Shown: in pieces, positions 7,236-16,803 of the stretch
Layout of the letters: every line of letters starts with the position of its first letter
Position numbering within the stretch: the first letter of the stretch is position 1
NCBI GenBank assembly: GCA_913030805.1
Contig: CAJWDL010000006.1
Location: forward strand, 1-60,781
Origin: an uncultured Candidatus Pelagibacter sp.
Lineage (GTDB): Bacteria; Pseudomonadota; Alphaproteobacteria; Pelagibacterales; Pelagibacteraceae
Direction: 5' to 3'
Length of the DNA stretch: 60,781 bases
Notes under the pieces: model-generated
Database searches by the model: none
Told to the model about the DNA's origin: nothing
The model's input: the letters and a program-made list of their open reading frames with translations, nothing else
Position numbers and translations under genes: made by a program

Positions 7236-9018
7236 TTTTTGGTAAAATAATTTCTACTCTTGCTCCATTATGTTTTGGTTTAAAATTAATTTTTCCATCA
7301 TGGTCATTTATTATTTTATTTACTATAGCCAAGCCCAAACCTGTGCCTTTAACTTTTGTGGTAAAATACGGTTTCACGATTTTATCCAAATTTTTGTTTG
7401 AAAAACCTATGCCGTTATCATCTATTGTACAGTATATATAGTTATTTGTTTCCTTAATTTCTATATCAATTTTATAAGCAAATTCTCCATTTTTCTTTGA
7501 CTTATCCATTATAGATTCAACAGAATTTTTTATTAGATTTATAAAAACTCGGTTTAATTGTTCTGCATCAGCAGATATCAGTATTTTTTCTTTTTCACAT
7601 AAAAAACTAAAATTAATACTATTATTCGAAAGAGAATGTAAATCGACAGCTCTGGTAACAACTTTTTTTATATCTATATTTTTTAAAATCGGTTTTGGCA
7701 TTCTTGCAAAGTCCGAAAATTCATCAACTAGATGTTCTATGTCTTTAATTTGTCTATTAATTGTTTTTAAATAATTTTCAAAATTTTCTCTATCGTTTTC
7801 ATTTGAAATTTTGCTTAAATATTTTTCTTTTAGTCTATCAATGGATAACTGGATTGGAGTTAAAGGATTTTTTATTTCATGTGCTAATTTTCTAGCTACG
7901 TTCTCCCATGCTTCATGTCTTTCTGATAATAATAATTTTTCTTGTTGTCCCTTTAATCTATCTATCATCAAATTAAAGTTTTTATTTAATTTATCAATTT
8001 CTTCCTCAGCTTCTATTATTGGAACCTTTGTGTTTAAATTCCCCGCACTGATACTTTCTGATGCCTTAACTAAATTAACGATGGGTTTAAAAAATCTTGA
8101 AGCAAATTTTATACTGATCGCAATTGATAAAAATAATAACAACGTTACAACAATTACATAAATTAATGTAAATGTTATTTTAATTCCTGTTCTTTTGTTT
8201 TGTACATTATAATAAAAATTTAAGGCCTGTTTAGTTTCTTTTAAATAGTTAATAATCTTTGGATCTAAAAATTTTACAACATACAAATAAGTATCAACAA
8301 AGCTTTCAAGTTTTAATAATGAGGATGATCTATTTGTAATCGCATCAGTAATTTTAATTGGTCTATTGTCTGAAAGTAATAGTTCATAAGCTTTTTCAAG
8401 CGGAGGTACAAACTCTAATGTAACATCTCTTACATTAGACATTAATATTTCTCCCGAACTATCCAATAAATATATTTCATCTAATCTTCTGATTAATCTT
8501 TGATGTCTCAATACATCTTTCAAAATTTTGGGATTCTCATGAAAGAATTTAGCGTTTCTATTTATATCTATTGCAACTAATAGAACGTCAGCTTCAATAT
8601 TGTTTCTAGTTTCATCTACATAATTTTTTGCAACATCGTATGAATTATTCACTGCCGTGGTAATTTTCTGATCAAAATACTTTTGTAGTCCTACAGAAAA
8701 TAAAATTAGAGAAAATATTGCGATAAGTATGGATGGTAATAAAATAGATATAGAAAAAAAAGATATATATCTTAGATTTACTTTTGAACCTACTCCTTCT
8801 TTTTCTTTATCTTTGAAAAGCTTATAAATTTCCCTTACAATTATAAAAAAGAATACCAAAACCAATGCTAGATCTATAACTAACAGAGATTGAAAATTAA
8901 AATAATTTAATTCAATAAAACTTTCATCAATAAATGTAAAAAATGTTAATATACCTAATAGAAAACTTATTGAAAAAATAACAAAGATCCATTTATTTTT
9001 TTTAATAAAATCTAGCAT
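7225..9018 (-). CDS. ntrY: Sensor histidine kinase NtrY, short form without PAS domain
   Basis: A 597-residue inner-membrane sensor kinase. Membrane segments are seen near residues 10-30, 44-62, 85-110 and 280-304, with a periplasmic sensor region at about 111-279, a HAMP domain at about 305-358, the H-box RKLAHEIKNPLTPIQ (His380), the N-box NLIKNSVES, and the G-boxes DDNGIGF and GTGLGLAIV. Canonical NtrY proteins are about 730-770 residues and carry a PAS domain between HAMP and the H-box; here HAMP runs straight into the H-box region, so PAS is missing. It is the first gene of the ntrY-ntrX-trkA-trkH unit and divergent from ispDF. Confidence 0.94.
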   Translation of the reverse strand: MLDFIKKNKWIFVIFSISFLLGILTFFTFIDESFIELNYFNFQSLLVIDLALVLVFFFIIVREIYKLFKDKEKEGVGSKVNLRYISFFSISILLPSILIAIFSLILFSVGLQKYFDQKITTAVNNSYDVAKNYVDETRNNIEADVLLVAIDINRNAKFFHENPKILKDVLRHQRLIRRLDEIYLLDSSGEILMSNVRDVTLEFVPPLEKAYELLLSDNRPIKITDAITNRSSSLLKLESFVDTYLYVVKFLDPKIINYLKETKQALNFYYNVQNKRTGIKITFTLIYVIVVTLLLFLSIAISIKFASRFFKPIVNLVKASESISAGNLNTKVPIIEAEEEIDKLNKNFNLMIDRLKGQQEKLLLSERHEAWENVARKLAHEIKNPLTPIQLSIDRLKEKYLSKISNENDRENFENYLKTINRQIKDIEHLVDEFSDFARMPKPILKNIDIKKVVTRAVDLHSLSNNSINFSFLCEKEKILISADAEQLNRVFINLIKNSVESIMDKSKKNGEFAYKIDIEIKETNNYIYCTIDDNGIGFSNKNLDKIVKPYFTTKVKGTGLGLAIVNKIINDHDGKINFKPKHNGARVEIILPKNVS

Positions 9019-9052
9019 CTGAAAATAATAAAATATTTAAATATTATTGATA

Positions 9053-9058
9053 TATAAT
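9053..9058 (+). promoter_or_regulatory. TATAAT -10 element placed for a leaderless ispDF transcript
   Basis: A perfect TATAAT, preceded by TTGATA, lies five bases before the ATG of ispDF at 9064. Initiation 6-8 bases after the hexamer would start at or next to the A of the ATG. No good -35 is visible at the right distance. The 45-base gap shared with divergent ntrY is otherwise featureless AT-rich sequence. Confidence 0.45.
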
Positions 9059-9063
9059 ACATA

Positions 9064-10203
9064 ATGAGCATTTTTCTAATACTACTAGCAGCTGGTGAAA
9101 GCAAAAGGCTAAAATCTAGTATACCAAAGCCCTATATAACAGTTAATAATAAAAAATTATTAGAACATGCATTAAATTCATTCAAGGATTTTCGATCAAT
9201 TAAAAAAACTGTAATTGTTTATAACAAAAAGCATAGAAAACATCTAAACAAATTAAATCCAAAAAACACCTTAAAAATTACAGGAGGTAAAACCAGGCAG
9301 GAATCTACATTTAGGGCACTAAAAAAGATAAAAAAAATGAATTGTGAAAAAGTATTAATTCATGATGCTGCTAGACCTTTTCCTTCTAAAAAAATTATAA
9401 ATCAAATTATAAGAAAACTTAAAAGAAATCATGCAGTAGTACCTATAATAAAAGTAAATGATGCAACAAAACGAGTGGAAAAAAAAATAATTTTTAAAAA
9501 TATTAAGCGTAACAGTTTAAGATTTTCTCAAACTCCACAAGGTTTTACTTTCAAAAAAATATATGAAAAACATAAAAAAAATATGAACAATTCTTTTGAT
9601 GACGACTCAGCTTTGTTCACAAATGATGGTGAAAAAGTAGTGAGCATAAATGGCAGCAAAAAAAATTTAAAAATAACAGACAAAGAAGATCTGGATATAT
9701 TTAAGTCTTTAATAAAAAGAAAAAGTTATTTTGGCATCGGATTTGATGTTCATAGATTGGTTAAAGGAAGAAAACTTTACTTAGGAGGAATTAAAATACC
9801 TTTTATTCTCGGGCTGAAAGGCCACTCTGATGCCGATCCAGTTCTTCACGCTCTCATCGATAGTTTACTTGGTGCATGTAGATTGGGTGATATTGGAAAA
9901 TTATTTTCTGACAAAAACAGAAAATATAAAAATATTAGATCTACAATTTTTCTTAGAAAAATAATTGAATTAATTAAATCTAAAAACTTCTCGATCAACA
10001 ACATTGATATAAATATTATTGCTCAAAGACCTATAATAAAAAAATATTCAAAAAAAATAATACAAACAATAAGCAAGCTATGTGAAATAAATCCTAATGA
10101 AATAAATATTAAAGGTAAGACAACTGAAAAACTTGGTTTAATTGGGAAAGGAAAGGCCATAGCTTCTGAAGTTATTACTTCTGTAATCAAATATGATCAA
10201 TAA
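9064..10203 (+). CDS. ispDF: Bifunctional IspD/IspF isoprenoid enzyme
   Basis: A 379-residue fusion of two MEP-pathway enzymes. Residues 1 to about 215 are 2-C-methyl-D-erythritol 4-phosphate cytidylyltransferase (IspD), with the nucleotide-binding LLAAGESKRLKSSIPKPY and the HDAARPF motif. Residues about 220-379 are 2-C-methyl-D-erythritol 2,4-cyclodiphosphate synthase (IspF), with GIGFDVHRL (Asp228, His230), GHSDADPVLHALIDSLLGA (His262) and GDIGKLF. The fusion is normal for Alphaproteobacteria. The usual dusB-ntrB-ntrC genes between ispDF and ntrY are absent. It overlaps pgpA by 11 bases. Dxr of the same pathway is encoded at 32009-33172. Confidence 0.97.
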   Translation: MSIFLILLAAGESKRLKSSIPKPYITVNNKKLLEHALNSFKDFRSIKKTVIVYNKKHRKHLNKLNPKNTLKITGGKTRQESTFRALKKIKKMNCEKVLIHDAARPFPSKKIINQIIRKLKRNHAVVPIIKVNDATKRVEKKIIFKNIKRNSLRFSQTPQGFTFKKIYEKHKKNMNNSFDDDSALFTNDGEKVVSINGSKKNLKITDKEDLDIFKSLIKRKSYFGIGFDVHRLVKGRKLYLGGIKIPFILGLKGHSDADPVLHALIDSLLGACRLGDIGKLFSDKNRKYKNIRSTIFLRKIIELIKSKNFSINNIDINIIAQRPIIKKYSKKIIQTISKLCEINPNEINIKGKTTEKLGLIGKGKAIASEVITSVIKYDQ

Positions 10204-10684
10204 AATAAACTTATTTTTTGTTACTTTTTTTGGGATCGGATATGTTAAATTTGCCCCCGGAACTTTTGCATCAATAATAACATCTATATTATTATTTATT
10301 TCATTTCATATATTAAACATTTCTTCAAATACTATTTTGATATTTCTTTTTTTTATTTTTTTTTATTCTTTATATGCTGTTAGTTCATATATAAAAAAAA
10401 TTAGCAATAAAGATCCAAAAGAAGTTGTAATAGATGAGGTAATTGGACAATCAATACCAATATATCTTTACGAAATATCACATGGCACATCAAAACAATT
10501 TGATGATGCTTTAGTGTTCTATGCAATAATATTTATACTTTTTAGACTTTTTGACATCATTAAACCTTTCCCGGTGAGCTATTTTGATAAAAAAATTAAA
10601 AACAGCTTGGGTGTTATTTTTGATGATATTTGTGCAGGTTTATATGTTGTATTAATTCTTGTTGTATACATGGTTTTAAAATGA
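10193..10684 (+). CDS. pgpA: Phosphatidylglycerophosphatase A
   Basis: A 163-residue membrane enzyme that removes the phosphate from phosphatidylglycerol phosphate in phosphatidylglycerol synthesis. Family motifs visible are the N-terminal FGIGYVKFAPGTFAS, the metal-binding VVIDEVIGQ, and FRLFDIIKPFPVSYFD followed by GVIFDDICAG. Hydrophobic helices lie around 27-44, 50-67 and 124-160. Its start overlaps the end of ispDF and its stop overlaps the cinA ATG (ATGA), so the three are a coupled operon. The length is typical. Confidence 0.94.
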   Translation: MINKINLFFVTFFGIGYVKFAPGTFASIITSILLFISFHILNISSNTILIFLFFIFFYSLYAVSSYIKKISNKDPKEVVIDEVIGQSIPIYLYEISHGTSKQFDDALVFYAIIFILFRLFDIIKPFPVSYFDKKIKNSLGVIFDDICAGLYVVLILVVYMVLK

Positions 10685-11154
10685 AAAAATTACCTCAAAA
10701 AATAGTTAAATTATTAAGTAAGAAAAATTTAAAAATTTCTTTTGCTGAATCTTGTACTGGAGGTTTGCTTTCATCTGCTATTACCTCCATTAGTGGATCT
10801 TCTAAAGTATTTGCTCTTGGTTTGGTTACATATTCTAATCAATCTAAAAATAGTATTCTTAAAATTTCAAAAAAAATCCTAAGAAAGTATGGTGCTGTTA
10901 GTTATGAAAGTTGCCTATCTATGCTAAAAAATTTAAGTAAAATTAGTAAAACTGGAGTATCAGTTTCCATAACAGGAATAGCCGGTCCTAAAGGAGGTTC
11001 AAGAAAAAAACCTGTGGGTTTAGTTTATATCGGTATTAAAAAGGGAAATAAAACTTTAGTTAAAAAACACTTATTTAAAAATAAAGGTCGTTTGTATATT
11101 CAAAAAACTGCTGTCAATAAATCTCTAGGGATTATTTTAAGTTTTATTAAATAA
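10681..11154 (+). CDS. CinA C-terminal domain protein, nicotinamide-nucleotide amidase type
   Basis: A 157-residue stand-alone CinA/PncC-type domain that in characterised members deamidates nicotinamide mononucleotide in NAD recycling. Diagnostic motifs are the N-terminal ISFAESCTGGLLSS and SITGIAGPKGGS near residue 99. The start was set at the ATG at 10681, which overlaps the pgpA stop as ATGA and begins right before the conserved domain; the frame extends upstream to 10630, but that part only shadows pgpA. Its 3' end overlaps the convergent coq10 gene by 18 bases. Confidence 0.92.
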   Translation: MKKLPQKIVKLLSKKNLKISFAESCTGGLLSSAITSISGSSKVFALGLVTYSNQSKNSILKISKKILRKYGAVSYESCLSMLKNLSKISKTGVSVSITGIAGPKGGSRKKPVGLVYIGIKKGNKTLVKKHLFKNKGRLYIQKTAVNKSLGIILSFIK

Positions 11155-11586
11155 CTCGTTAGCTCTTTTTTCAAATGCATCAGCTATTTTTTTTAATCCT
11201 AAGTCAAAAGTTTTAATCATTAAAATATTTAAAATCTTATTTTTTAGTTCAAAATCAACATGGAAATCTACTTCACTTGAATCGCCAGTCTGCCTAAAAG
11301 TCCATTTATTTTCTAAATGTTTTAGGGGTCCTCCTATATTGGTTACATGTATTGAGTCAGCAGATTTATCGTAAATAACAAAACTTTTATATGTTTCATT
11401 AAAAAAACTTTTTCCAATAGTAAGGTCAGCTGTAATTTCTACTTTGTTTCCCTTATCAATTATAGTGTGAATCTTTCCGCCTAAACACCATGGTACAAAT
11501 TCTGGATATTTTTCAATATCAAGTACCACTTTGATTAAATTCTTTTTAGAACAGAGAATTTTTTTTGTTATTGAAGCTGTTGGCAT
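11137..11586 (-). CDS. Coq10/RatA-type START-domain protein
   Basis: A 149-residue protein of the Coq10/RatA polyketide cyclase/START family, opening with [20 protein letters not shown] and containing the family segment [12 protein letters not shown]. Alphaproteobacterial members next to lipA are usually assigned as ubiquinone-binding Coq10 homologues; the E. coli relative RatA was described as affecting ribosome association, so the exact role here is open. A role in quinone chemistry would fit a respiratory lifestyle. Its first 19 bases overlap the end of lipA in another frame, and its last 18 bases overlap cinA on the opposite strand. Confidence 0.85.
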   Translation of the reverse strand: MPTASITKKILCSKKNLIKVVLDIEKYPEFVPWCLGGKIHTIIDKGNKVEITADLTIGKSFFNETYKSFVIYDKSADSIHVTNIGGPLKHLENKWTFRQTGDSSEVDFHVDFELKNKILNILMIKTFDLGLKKIADAFEKRANELFNKT

Positions 11587-12506
11587 TGAGATTGAATTTC
11601 TCTCAATTTTTTCATTTTAGAAAAATCTTCATCCGCATGGTATGAGGACCTGGTAAGAGGTGATGAAGCGACTATTAAAAATCCCTTGGATTCTGCTATT
11701 ATTTTTAATTCCGCAAACTCTTCTGGATGAACATATCTCTTTAAAGGGTAATGTTTTACAGAAGGTTGTAAATATTGGCCTATTGTTAAAAAATCAACTT
11801 CAGCACTAATTAGATCGTCCATTACTTGTAAAACCTCATCTCTTTCTTCTCCTAGACCAAGCATAATTCCAGATTTAGTAAATACTTTATTATTTATTTT
11901 TTTAGCAGACTTCAGTAATTCTAATGAAGCAAAGTATCTTGAACCAGGTCTAACTTTTATATAAAGACTTGGAACTGTCTCTATATTATGATTAAAAACA
12001 TCTGGATTAGCTTCTACAACTTTTTTATAAGCATTATCTTTTCTCAAAAAATCTGGAGTTAAAGCTTCAATAGTCGTATTTTTATTAAGTTTTCTAATTT
12101 TATTTATTACTATTATAAAGTGTTCTGCGCCTCCATCGGCTAAATCATCACGGTCAACTGAAGTAATAACTACATGTTTTAAATTAAGTTCTTTTGTAGC
12201 TTTTGCAATTTTAAATGGTTCAAATGAATCCAAAGGTTTTGGTTTTCCAGTTTTAACATCACAAAATCCACATGCTCTAGTACAAGTATCACCCATGATC
12301 ATAAATGTAGCATGTCTTTTGCTCCAACATTCAGTAATATTTGGACAGTTCGCTTCCTGACAAACGGTATGTAAGCTATTTTTATTAATTATGCTTTTTG
12401 TTATAAAATAATTCTGAGAGTTGGTTATTTTGGATCTTATCCATTTTGGTTTTTTTTTTATTGGATTTGATGGTTTGTAAATTTTTTCTGGGTGTCTAAT
12501 TGTCAT
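11568..12506 (-). CDS. lipA: Lipoyl synthase
   Basis: A 312-residue radical-SAM enzyme that inserts sulfur into protein-bound octanoyl groups to form lipoate. It has both iron-sulfur sites: the auxiliary-cluster cysteines in [12 protein letters not shown] (Cys49, Cys54, Cys60) and the radical-SAM CxxxCxxC in [10 protein letters not shown] (Cys75, Cys79, Cys82). The C-terminal [13 protein letters not shown] supplies the conserved serine ligand. In most Alphaproteobacteria lipA follows the pyruvate dehydrogenase genes; here it follows ftsB directly, by one base. Confidence 0.97.
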   Translation of the reverse strand: MTIRHPEKIYKPSNPIKKKPKWIRSKITNSQNYFITKSIINKNSLHTVCQEANCPNITECWSKRHATFMIMGDTCTRACGFCDVKTGKPKPLDSFEPFKIAKATKELNLKHVVITSVDRDDLADGGAEHFIIVINKIRKLNKNTTIEALTPDFLRKDNAYKKVVEANPDVFNHNIETVPSLYIKVRPGSRYFASLELLKSAKKINNKVFTKSGIMLGLGEERDEVLQVMDDLISAEVDFLTIGQYLQPSVKHYPLKRYVHPEEFAELKIIAESKGFLIVASSPLTRSSYHADEDFSKMKKLREIQSQCQQLQ

Positions 12507-12507
12507 A

Positions 12508-12804
12508 TTATCTATTTAAATATACTTTTTCATTCTGTTTACCGTAAAAAAATTTTTCCCTGTAAAGAATTTCCAAATAATCTAAGTCAATATTTTCTGT
12601 TAGTAGAAAAATTTTTTTTTCAATGTCATTAAGTTCGTCTGTTAAATTATTTTTTTTTTGAATTTTCTGATTGTAAAGCTCTTTTTTTTCAAGATATGAA
12701 AATAGGCCACGTTCTCCATCCAAGAAATTAAATGCAATATAAATAAAGAAGAATGTGCTAACTAGAAGAAAATAATTTTTTTTTAAAACTTCTACAAGCT
12801 TCAT
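12508..12804 (-). CDS. ftsB: FtsB/DivIC-family septum formation protein
   Basis: A 98-residue bitopic membrane protein with one membrane helix (about residues 9-26), then a coiled coil (about 37-72) and a [13 protein letters not shown] segment typical of the FtsB/DivIC septum-formation initiators that join FtsL and FtsQ in the divisome. A GERG motif after the helix matches the alphaproteobacterial family. It lies 3 bases after eno, as is usual in this class. The family assignment is good; the gene symbol is by position and family. Confidence 0.85.
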   Translation of the reverse strand: MKLVEVLKKNYFLLVSTFFFIYIAFNFLDGERGLFSYLEKKELYNQKIQKKNNLTDELNDIEKKIFLLTENIDLDYLEILYREKFFYGKQNEKVYLNR

Positions 12805-12807
12805 TGA

Positions 12808-14007
12808 CTAAATATTAGCCATTTTTACATGTTTTCCAAGTTCTTCTTCGATTCTTAATAATCTATTATATTTAGCAACTCTTTCTGACCTGGATAAAGA
12901 ACCGGTTTTAATTTGATTTGATCTTGTACCAACGGCCAAATCAGCAATAAATGTATCTTCAGAGTCACCAGATCTATGTGATACTATTGTTTTGAATTTA
13001 TTCTTTTGAGCAAATTTAATAACTTCCAAAGTTTCGGTTACTGTTCCTATTTGATTGGGTTTTATAAGTATTGCATTAGCAGCTTTCTCTTTAATTCCCT
13101 TTTGTAATCTACTTATATTTGTAGCAAATAAATCATCGCCAACTATCTGAATATTTGTTTCCTTGGTAATTTTTTTCCAAGACTTCCAATCATCTTCTGT
13201 GAAAGGATCTTCGATAGATTTAATGGGGTATTTTTTAGTTAATTCATAATAATAATCTATTGTTTTTTTTTCATTTAGTTCGTTTGCTGCAACGTCCAGA
13301 CAAATTGAGACCTCTTCACCAGGTTTAAAACCAGATTTTTCAATCGCCTTTATTATTAATTCAATTGCTTCTTCGTTATTTGTTAAATTGGGGGCAAAAC
13401 CACCTTCATCACCAACATTAGTATTATTAATCATACCTTTTAAATTTTGAATTACTAAAAAACTCCTTCTAATAGCTTCAGAAAATGATTTTATTTTTTC
13501 AGGACGTATCATGAACTCTTGAATATCTAAATTATTCTTAGCGTGAACTCCTCCATTTATAATATTTAAAAGTGGAATTGGTAATTGGTAACTCTTAGAA
13601 TTTCCTAAATATTTATATAGAGGGGTGTTGTTTTCAATAGCGGCTAGCTTACAAGACGCTATAGAAACAGCTAAAATCGCATTAGCACCAAGTTTTTTTT
13701 TTTGTTCAGTGCCATCTAGATCTAATAAAGTTTTGTCTATTTTTTTTTGATCGTTAATATCTATATTATTTAAAGCCTTTTTTATTGGCCCATTTATATT
13801 CTCAACTGCTTTTAAAACACTTTTCCCTAAATAATTTTTATTATTTCTATCTCTTAACTCAAAAGCTTCGTAGGTTCCTGTCGATGCTCCAGATGGAACT
13901 ATTGTCGAAGCGAAATGACCGTCTTTTAAAAATACTTCGGCTTCAACTGTAGGGTTTCCTCTACTATCAAAAACCTGACGACCTTTGATTTTTTTAATTT
14001 TTGACAT
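12808..14007 (-). CDS. eno: Enolase, compact form
   Basis: A 399-residue enolase converting 2-phosphoglycerate to phosphoenolpyruvate. Metal ligands and catalytic residues are visible: [10 protein letters not shown] (catalytic Glu), [10 protein letters not shown] (Asp), SIEDPF (Glu), VGDDLF (Asp), [10 protein letters not shown] (catalytic Lys), [10 protein letters not shown] and [15 protein letters not shown] (Lys). It is about 25-30 residues shorter than usual enolases, mostly because the stretch between the metal Asp and [10 protein letters not shown] is shortened. It overlaps the end of kdsA by 14 bases. Confidence 0.96.
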   Translation of the reverse strand: MSKIKKIKGRQVFDSRGNPTVEAEVFLKDGHFASTIVPSGASTGTYEAFELRDRNNKNYLGKSVLKAVENINGPIKKALNNIDINDQKKIDKTLLDLDGTEQKKKLGANAILAVSIASCKLAAIENNTPLYKYLGNSKSYQLPIPLLNIINGGVHAKNNLDIQEFMIRPEKIKSFSEAIRRSFLVIQNLKGMINNTNVGDEGGFAPNLTNNEEAIELIIKAIEKSGFKPGEEVSICLDVAANELNEKKTIDYYYELTKKYPIKSIEDPFTEDDWKSWKKITKETNIQIVGDDLFATNISRLQKGIKEKAANAILIKPNQIGTVTETLEVIKFAQKNKFKTIVSHRSGDSEDTFIADLAVGTRSNQIKTGSLSRSERVAKYNRLLRIEEELGKHVKMANI

Positions 14008-14827
14008 TCTTTATTAACTTATCAATTTTAACTAGTTGCTTTAACAAGCTAGACATCTTTGATAACGGAACCATGTTTGGTCCATCAGAAGGTGCGTTGT
14101 CCGGATCAGGATGTGTTTCTATAAAAACTGCTGCAACACCTACTGCGATAGCCGCTCGAGCAAGATGCTCTACAAATTCTCTTTGTCCACCAGTTTTATC
14201 TCCCATTCCTCCAGGTTCTTGAACAGAATGTGTGGCATCAAAAACTACCGGATAACCATTCTTAGCCATAATAGGTAATGATCTCATGTCGGATACTAAA
14301 GTATTATAACCGAAGCTTGCCCCTCTCTCTGTAACTAAAATATTTTTATTTCCAGAGTCCTCAATTTTTTTTGTTACATTTGCCATATCCCAAGGCGCTA
14401 AAAATTGTCCCTTCTTAACATTTATAACCTTTCCAGTTTTGGCAGCAGCTATTAATAAGTCAGTTTGCCTACATAAAAAAGCTGGTATCTGCAAAACATC
14501 CACGTGTTGCGAAACAATTGAACATTGCTCCACTGTATGAACGTCTGTTAAAACCGGAACTCCTACATCTTTTCGAATCTTATCAAAAACCGGAAGAGAC
14601 TTTTCAAGACCGGATCCTCTTTTTCCTTTTAAACTCGTTCTGTTAGCCTTGTCGAAAGAAGTTTTATAAATTAAACCTACGCCAAGTTTTTCAGTGATTT
14701 TTTTTAATTCTATAGCAACATCTAAAGCATGTTTCTCGTTTTCCAGCTGACAAGGTCCTGCTATCAAAATAAAGGGACTGCTATTTGAAATACTTAATTT
14801 TCCACATTTAATTAATTTGTTTACCAT
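13994..14827 (-). CDS. kdsA: 3-deoxy-8-phosphooctulonate (KDO-8-P) synthase
   Basis: A 277-residue cytoplasmic enzyme condensing arabinose 5-phosphate with phosphoenolpyruvate to make KDO-8-phosphate for lipopolysaccharide. Motifs include [60 protein letters not shown] and [12 protein letters not shown]. The metal-ligand Cys (AGPC) position suggests the metal-dependent class, though this cannot be settled from sequence alone. It shares one base with the pyrG stop (TAATG) and overlaps eno. It fits the lipid A genes later in the window (lpxA, lpxB, lpxD, lpxI). Confidence 0.96.
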   Translation of the reverse strand: MVNKLIKCGKLSISNSSPFILIAGPCQLENEKHALDVAIELKKITEKLGVGLIYKTSFDKANRTSLKGKRGSGLEKSLPVFDKIRKDVGVPVLTDVHTVEQCSIVSQHVDVLQIPAFLCRQTDLLIAAAKTGKVINVKKGQFLAPWDMANVTKKIEDSGNKNILVTERGASFGYNTLVSDMRSLPIMAKNGYPVVFDATHSVQEPGGMGDKTGGQREFVEHLARAAIAVGVAAVFIETHPDPDNAPSDGPNMVPLSKMSSLLKQLVKIDKLIKNVKN

Positions 14828-16452
14828 TAATTTTTACTCTTATTCATTTCTGCTGCTTTAATAAAAGATGAAAATAGTGGATGAGGTGTAAAAGGTCTCG
14901 ATCTAAATTCTGGGTGAAACTGAACTCCCACGAACCATGGATGATTTTTTAATTCGATTATCTCGGGAAGCATACCATCTGGAGATAAAGCAGAAAAAAT
15001 AAAACCTTTTTTTTCAAAATCCTCCTTGTATTCAATATTTACCTCATATCTATGTCTGTGTCTTTCTTTAATTTTTTTCACAGAATATATTTTAGATATC
15101 AATGAATTATTTTTTAGTACAGCTTCATATAAACCCAATCTCATTGTTCCTCCCAAATTTTTCTTACTTCCCTTAATTCTTTTTTTTCCCTTTTTCCATT
15201 CCTCAAGTAATCCAACAACTGGAGTACAATTATTTCCGAATTCGCTGGTAGAAGCGTTTTTGATGTTCAGTAAATTTCTAGCTGCTTCAATAACTGCCAT
15301 TTGCATACCAAAACAAATTCCAAAGAAAGGTATATTGTTCAATCTTGCATATTTTATGGCAGTAATTTTACCTTCGCTGCCCCTTTTACCAAAACCACCG
15401 GGAATAAGAACTCCCGATACATCTTTTAACAATGGTTTGATATTTTCAGGTTTCAAATTCTCAGAATCTATTCTTTTTAAATTAACTTTGAGATTATTTG
15501 ATATTCCTCCGTGAATTAGTGCTTCATCTAAAGATTTATAAGCATCTTTTAGGTTAACATACTTACCTATAATACCTATGTTTACATTATTTCTCGGATT
15601 CAAAACTTTGGAAGTAATATTTTTCCATTTGCTAAGATTTGGAGATTTCTTATTTTTAATATTAAAATACGATAGTACTTGATTATCAAGTTTTTCTTTG
15701 TGAAAGCTAATTGGAGCTTCATATATAGTTCGTACATCAACTGTCTCAATAACATCATCTATATGAACGTTACAAAATAAAGATATTTTTTTTTTTTCTA
15801 TTTTTGGAATTTCTTTTTCTGATCTACAAATTATTATGTCAGGCTGAATTCCTAAACTTCTTAGCTCTTTAACTGAGTGTTGAGTTGGTTTTGTCTTAAG
15901 TTCTCCCGAAGCTTTAAGATAAGGAACTAAAGTTAAATGAACAAATAAACTATTTTTTCTTCCAATATCATTTGAAAATTGCCTGATTGCTTCAAGAAAT
16001 GGTAAACTTTCTATATCTCCAACTGTTCCTCCAATTTCGCAAATAATAAAGTCCTCATCCTTTATATTATGTAAAATAAATTTTTTTATACGATCAGTAA
16101 CATGTGGAACAACTTGAACCGTTCCTCCAAGATAATCTCCTCTTCTTTCTTTTTTGATTATGTCGCTGTAAATACCACCGGTTGTAATATTGTCAGATTG
16201 AGTAGCGGAGATTCCTGTAAATCTTTCATAATGACCTATGTCTAAATCAGTTTCTGCTCCATCGTCTGTTACAAAAACTTCTCCGTGTTGAAATGGATTC
16301 ATTGTTCCCGGGTCTACATTTAAATATGGATCTAATTTTCTAACTCTAACTTTGAATCCTCTTAACTGTAACAACGCAGCTAAAGATGCTGAAGATAATC
16401 CTTTTCCAAGAGATGATACCACGCCGCCCGTGACAAATATATATCGCGCCAT
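14827..16452 (-). CDS. pyrG: CTP synthase
   Basis: A 541-residue enzyme aminating UTP to CTP. The N-terminal synthetase domain starts [19 protein letters not shown] and includes the [16 protein letters not shown] segment; the C-terminal class I glutamine amidotransferase (from about residue 290) has the nucleophile Cys in FFGICFGMQ and the HPEF of the catalytic triad. The start is taken at the ATG at 16452, because the family begins there; the frame is open 31 residues further but that extension is not conserved. The start lies 41 bases inside the gap after secG. Confidence 0.96.
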   Translation of the reverse strand: MARYIFVTGGVVSSLGKGLSSASLAALLQLRGFKVRVRKLDPYLNVDPGTMNPFQHGEVFVTDDGAETDLDIGHYERFTGISATQSDNITTGGIYSDIIKKERRGDYLGGTVQVVPHVTDRIKKFILHNIKDEDFIICEIGGTVGDIESLPFLEAIRQFSNDIGRKNSLFVHLTLVPYLKASGELKTKPTQHSVKELRSLGIQPDIIICRSEKEIPKIEKKKISLFCNVHIDDVIETVDVRTIYEAPISFHKEKLDNQVLSYFNIKNKKSPNLSKWKNITSKVLNPRNNVNIGIIGKYVNLKDAYKSLDEALIHGGISNNLKVNLKRIDSENLKPENIKPLLKDVSGVLIPGGFGKRGSEGKITAIKYARLNNIPFFGICFGMQMAVIEAARNLLNIKNASTSEFGNNCTPVVGLLEEWKKGKKRIKGSKKNLGGTMRLGLYEAVLKNNSLISKIYSVKKIKERHRHRYEVNIEYKEDFEKKGFIFSALSPDGMLPEIIELKNHPWFVGVQFHPEFRSRPFTPHPLFSSFIKAAEMNKSKN

Positions 16453-16492
16453 GGAAGACCAGTATAAAGAACAAATTTTTATTTTTAAAGTA

Positions 16493-16798
16493 TTAATTAT
16501 TGTTTTTAGGAATTTTGGGTAATGAATCGTCTTCCTTTTCTTCAATCTTGTCTATAACTGAAGTAGAGGTAGGCAAATCTTTCCTACCAATAATAGTTAA
16601 GCTCAAACTGCAAATTATAAACAAAGTAGCAATTATTGCGGTTGCTTTGGTAAAAAAATTACCAGCAGATCTTGAAAACATGAAGCTATCTTGGGAAGCA
16701 CCAATTCCAAGAGCTCCTCCCTCGGATTTTTGGAACAATATCAGAATAATTAAAATAATTGCAAATATAATATTTAATGTAAGAAGAATATTTTCCAT
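16493..16798 (-). CDS. secG: Preprotein translocase subunit SecG
   Basis: A 101-residue membrane protein, the small SecYEG subunit that aids protein export. It has two membrane helices (about residues 3-20 and 52-72) joined by the conserved loop [32 protein letters not shown]. The start is set at the ATG at 16798, since MENILLTLN matches the family N-terminus; upstream only a TTG at 16816 is available. The low-complexity acidic tail is typical. It lies 5 bases after tpiA and 40 bases before pyrG, the usual alphaproteobacterial order. Confidence 0.93.
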   Translation of the reverse strand: MENILLTLNIIFAIILIILILFQKSEGGALGIGASQDSFMFSRSAGNFFTKATAIIATLFIICSLSLTIIGRKDLPTSTSVIDKIEEKEDDSLPKIPKNNN

Positions 16799-16803
16799 GA
16801 AGG

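Noticed and set aside
9032-9045. 14-bp AT-only palindrome between ntrY and ispDF
   Set aside because: It contains only A and T in a region of very low GC, where such palindromes arise by chance.
15026-15514. 162-codon open frame on the plus strand inside pyrG
   Set aside because: It is antisense to the conserved CTP synthase domain and resembles no family; AT-rich genomes give many such frames.
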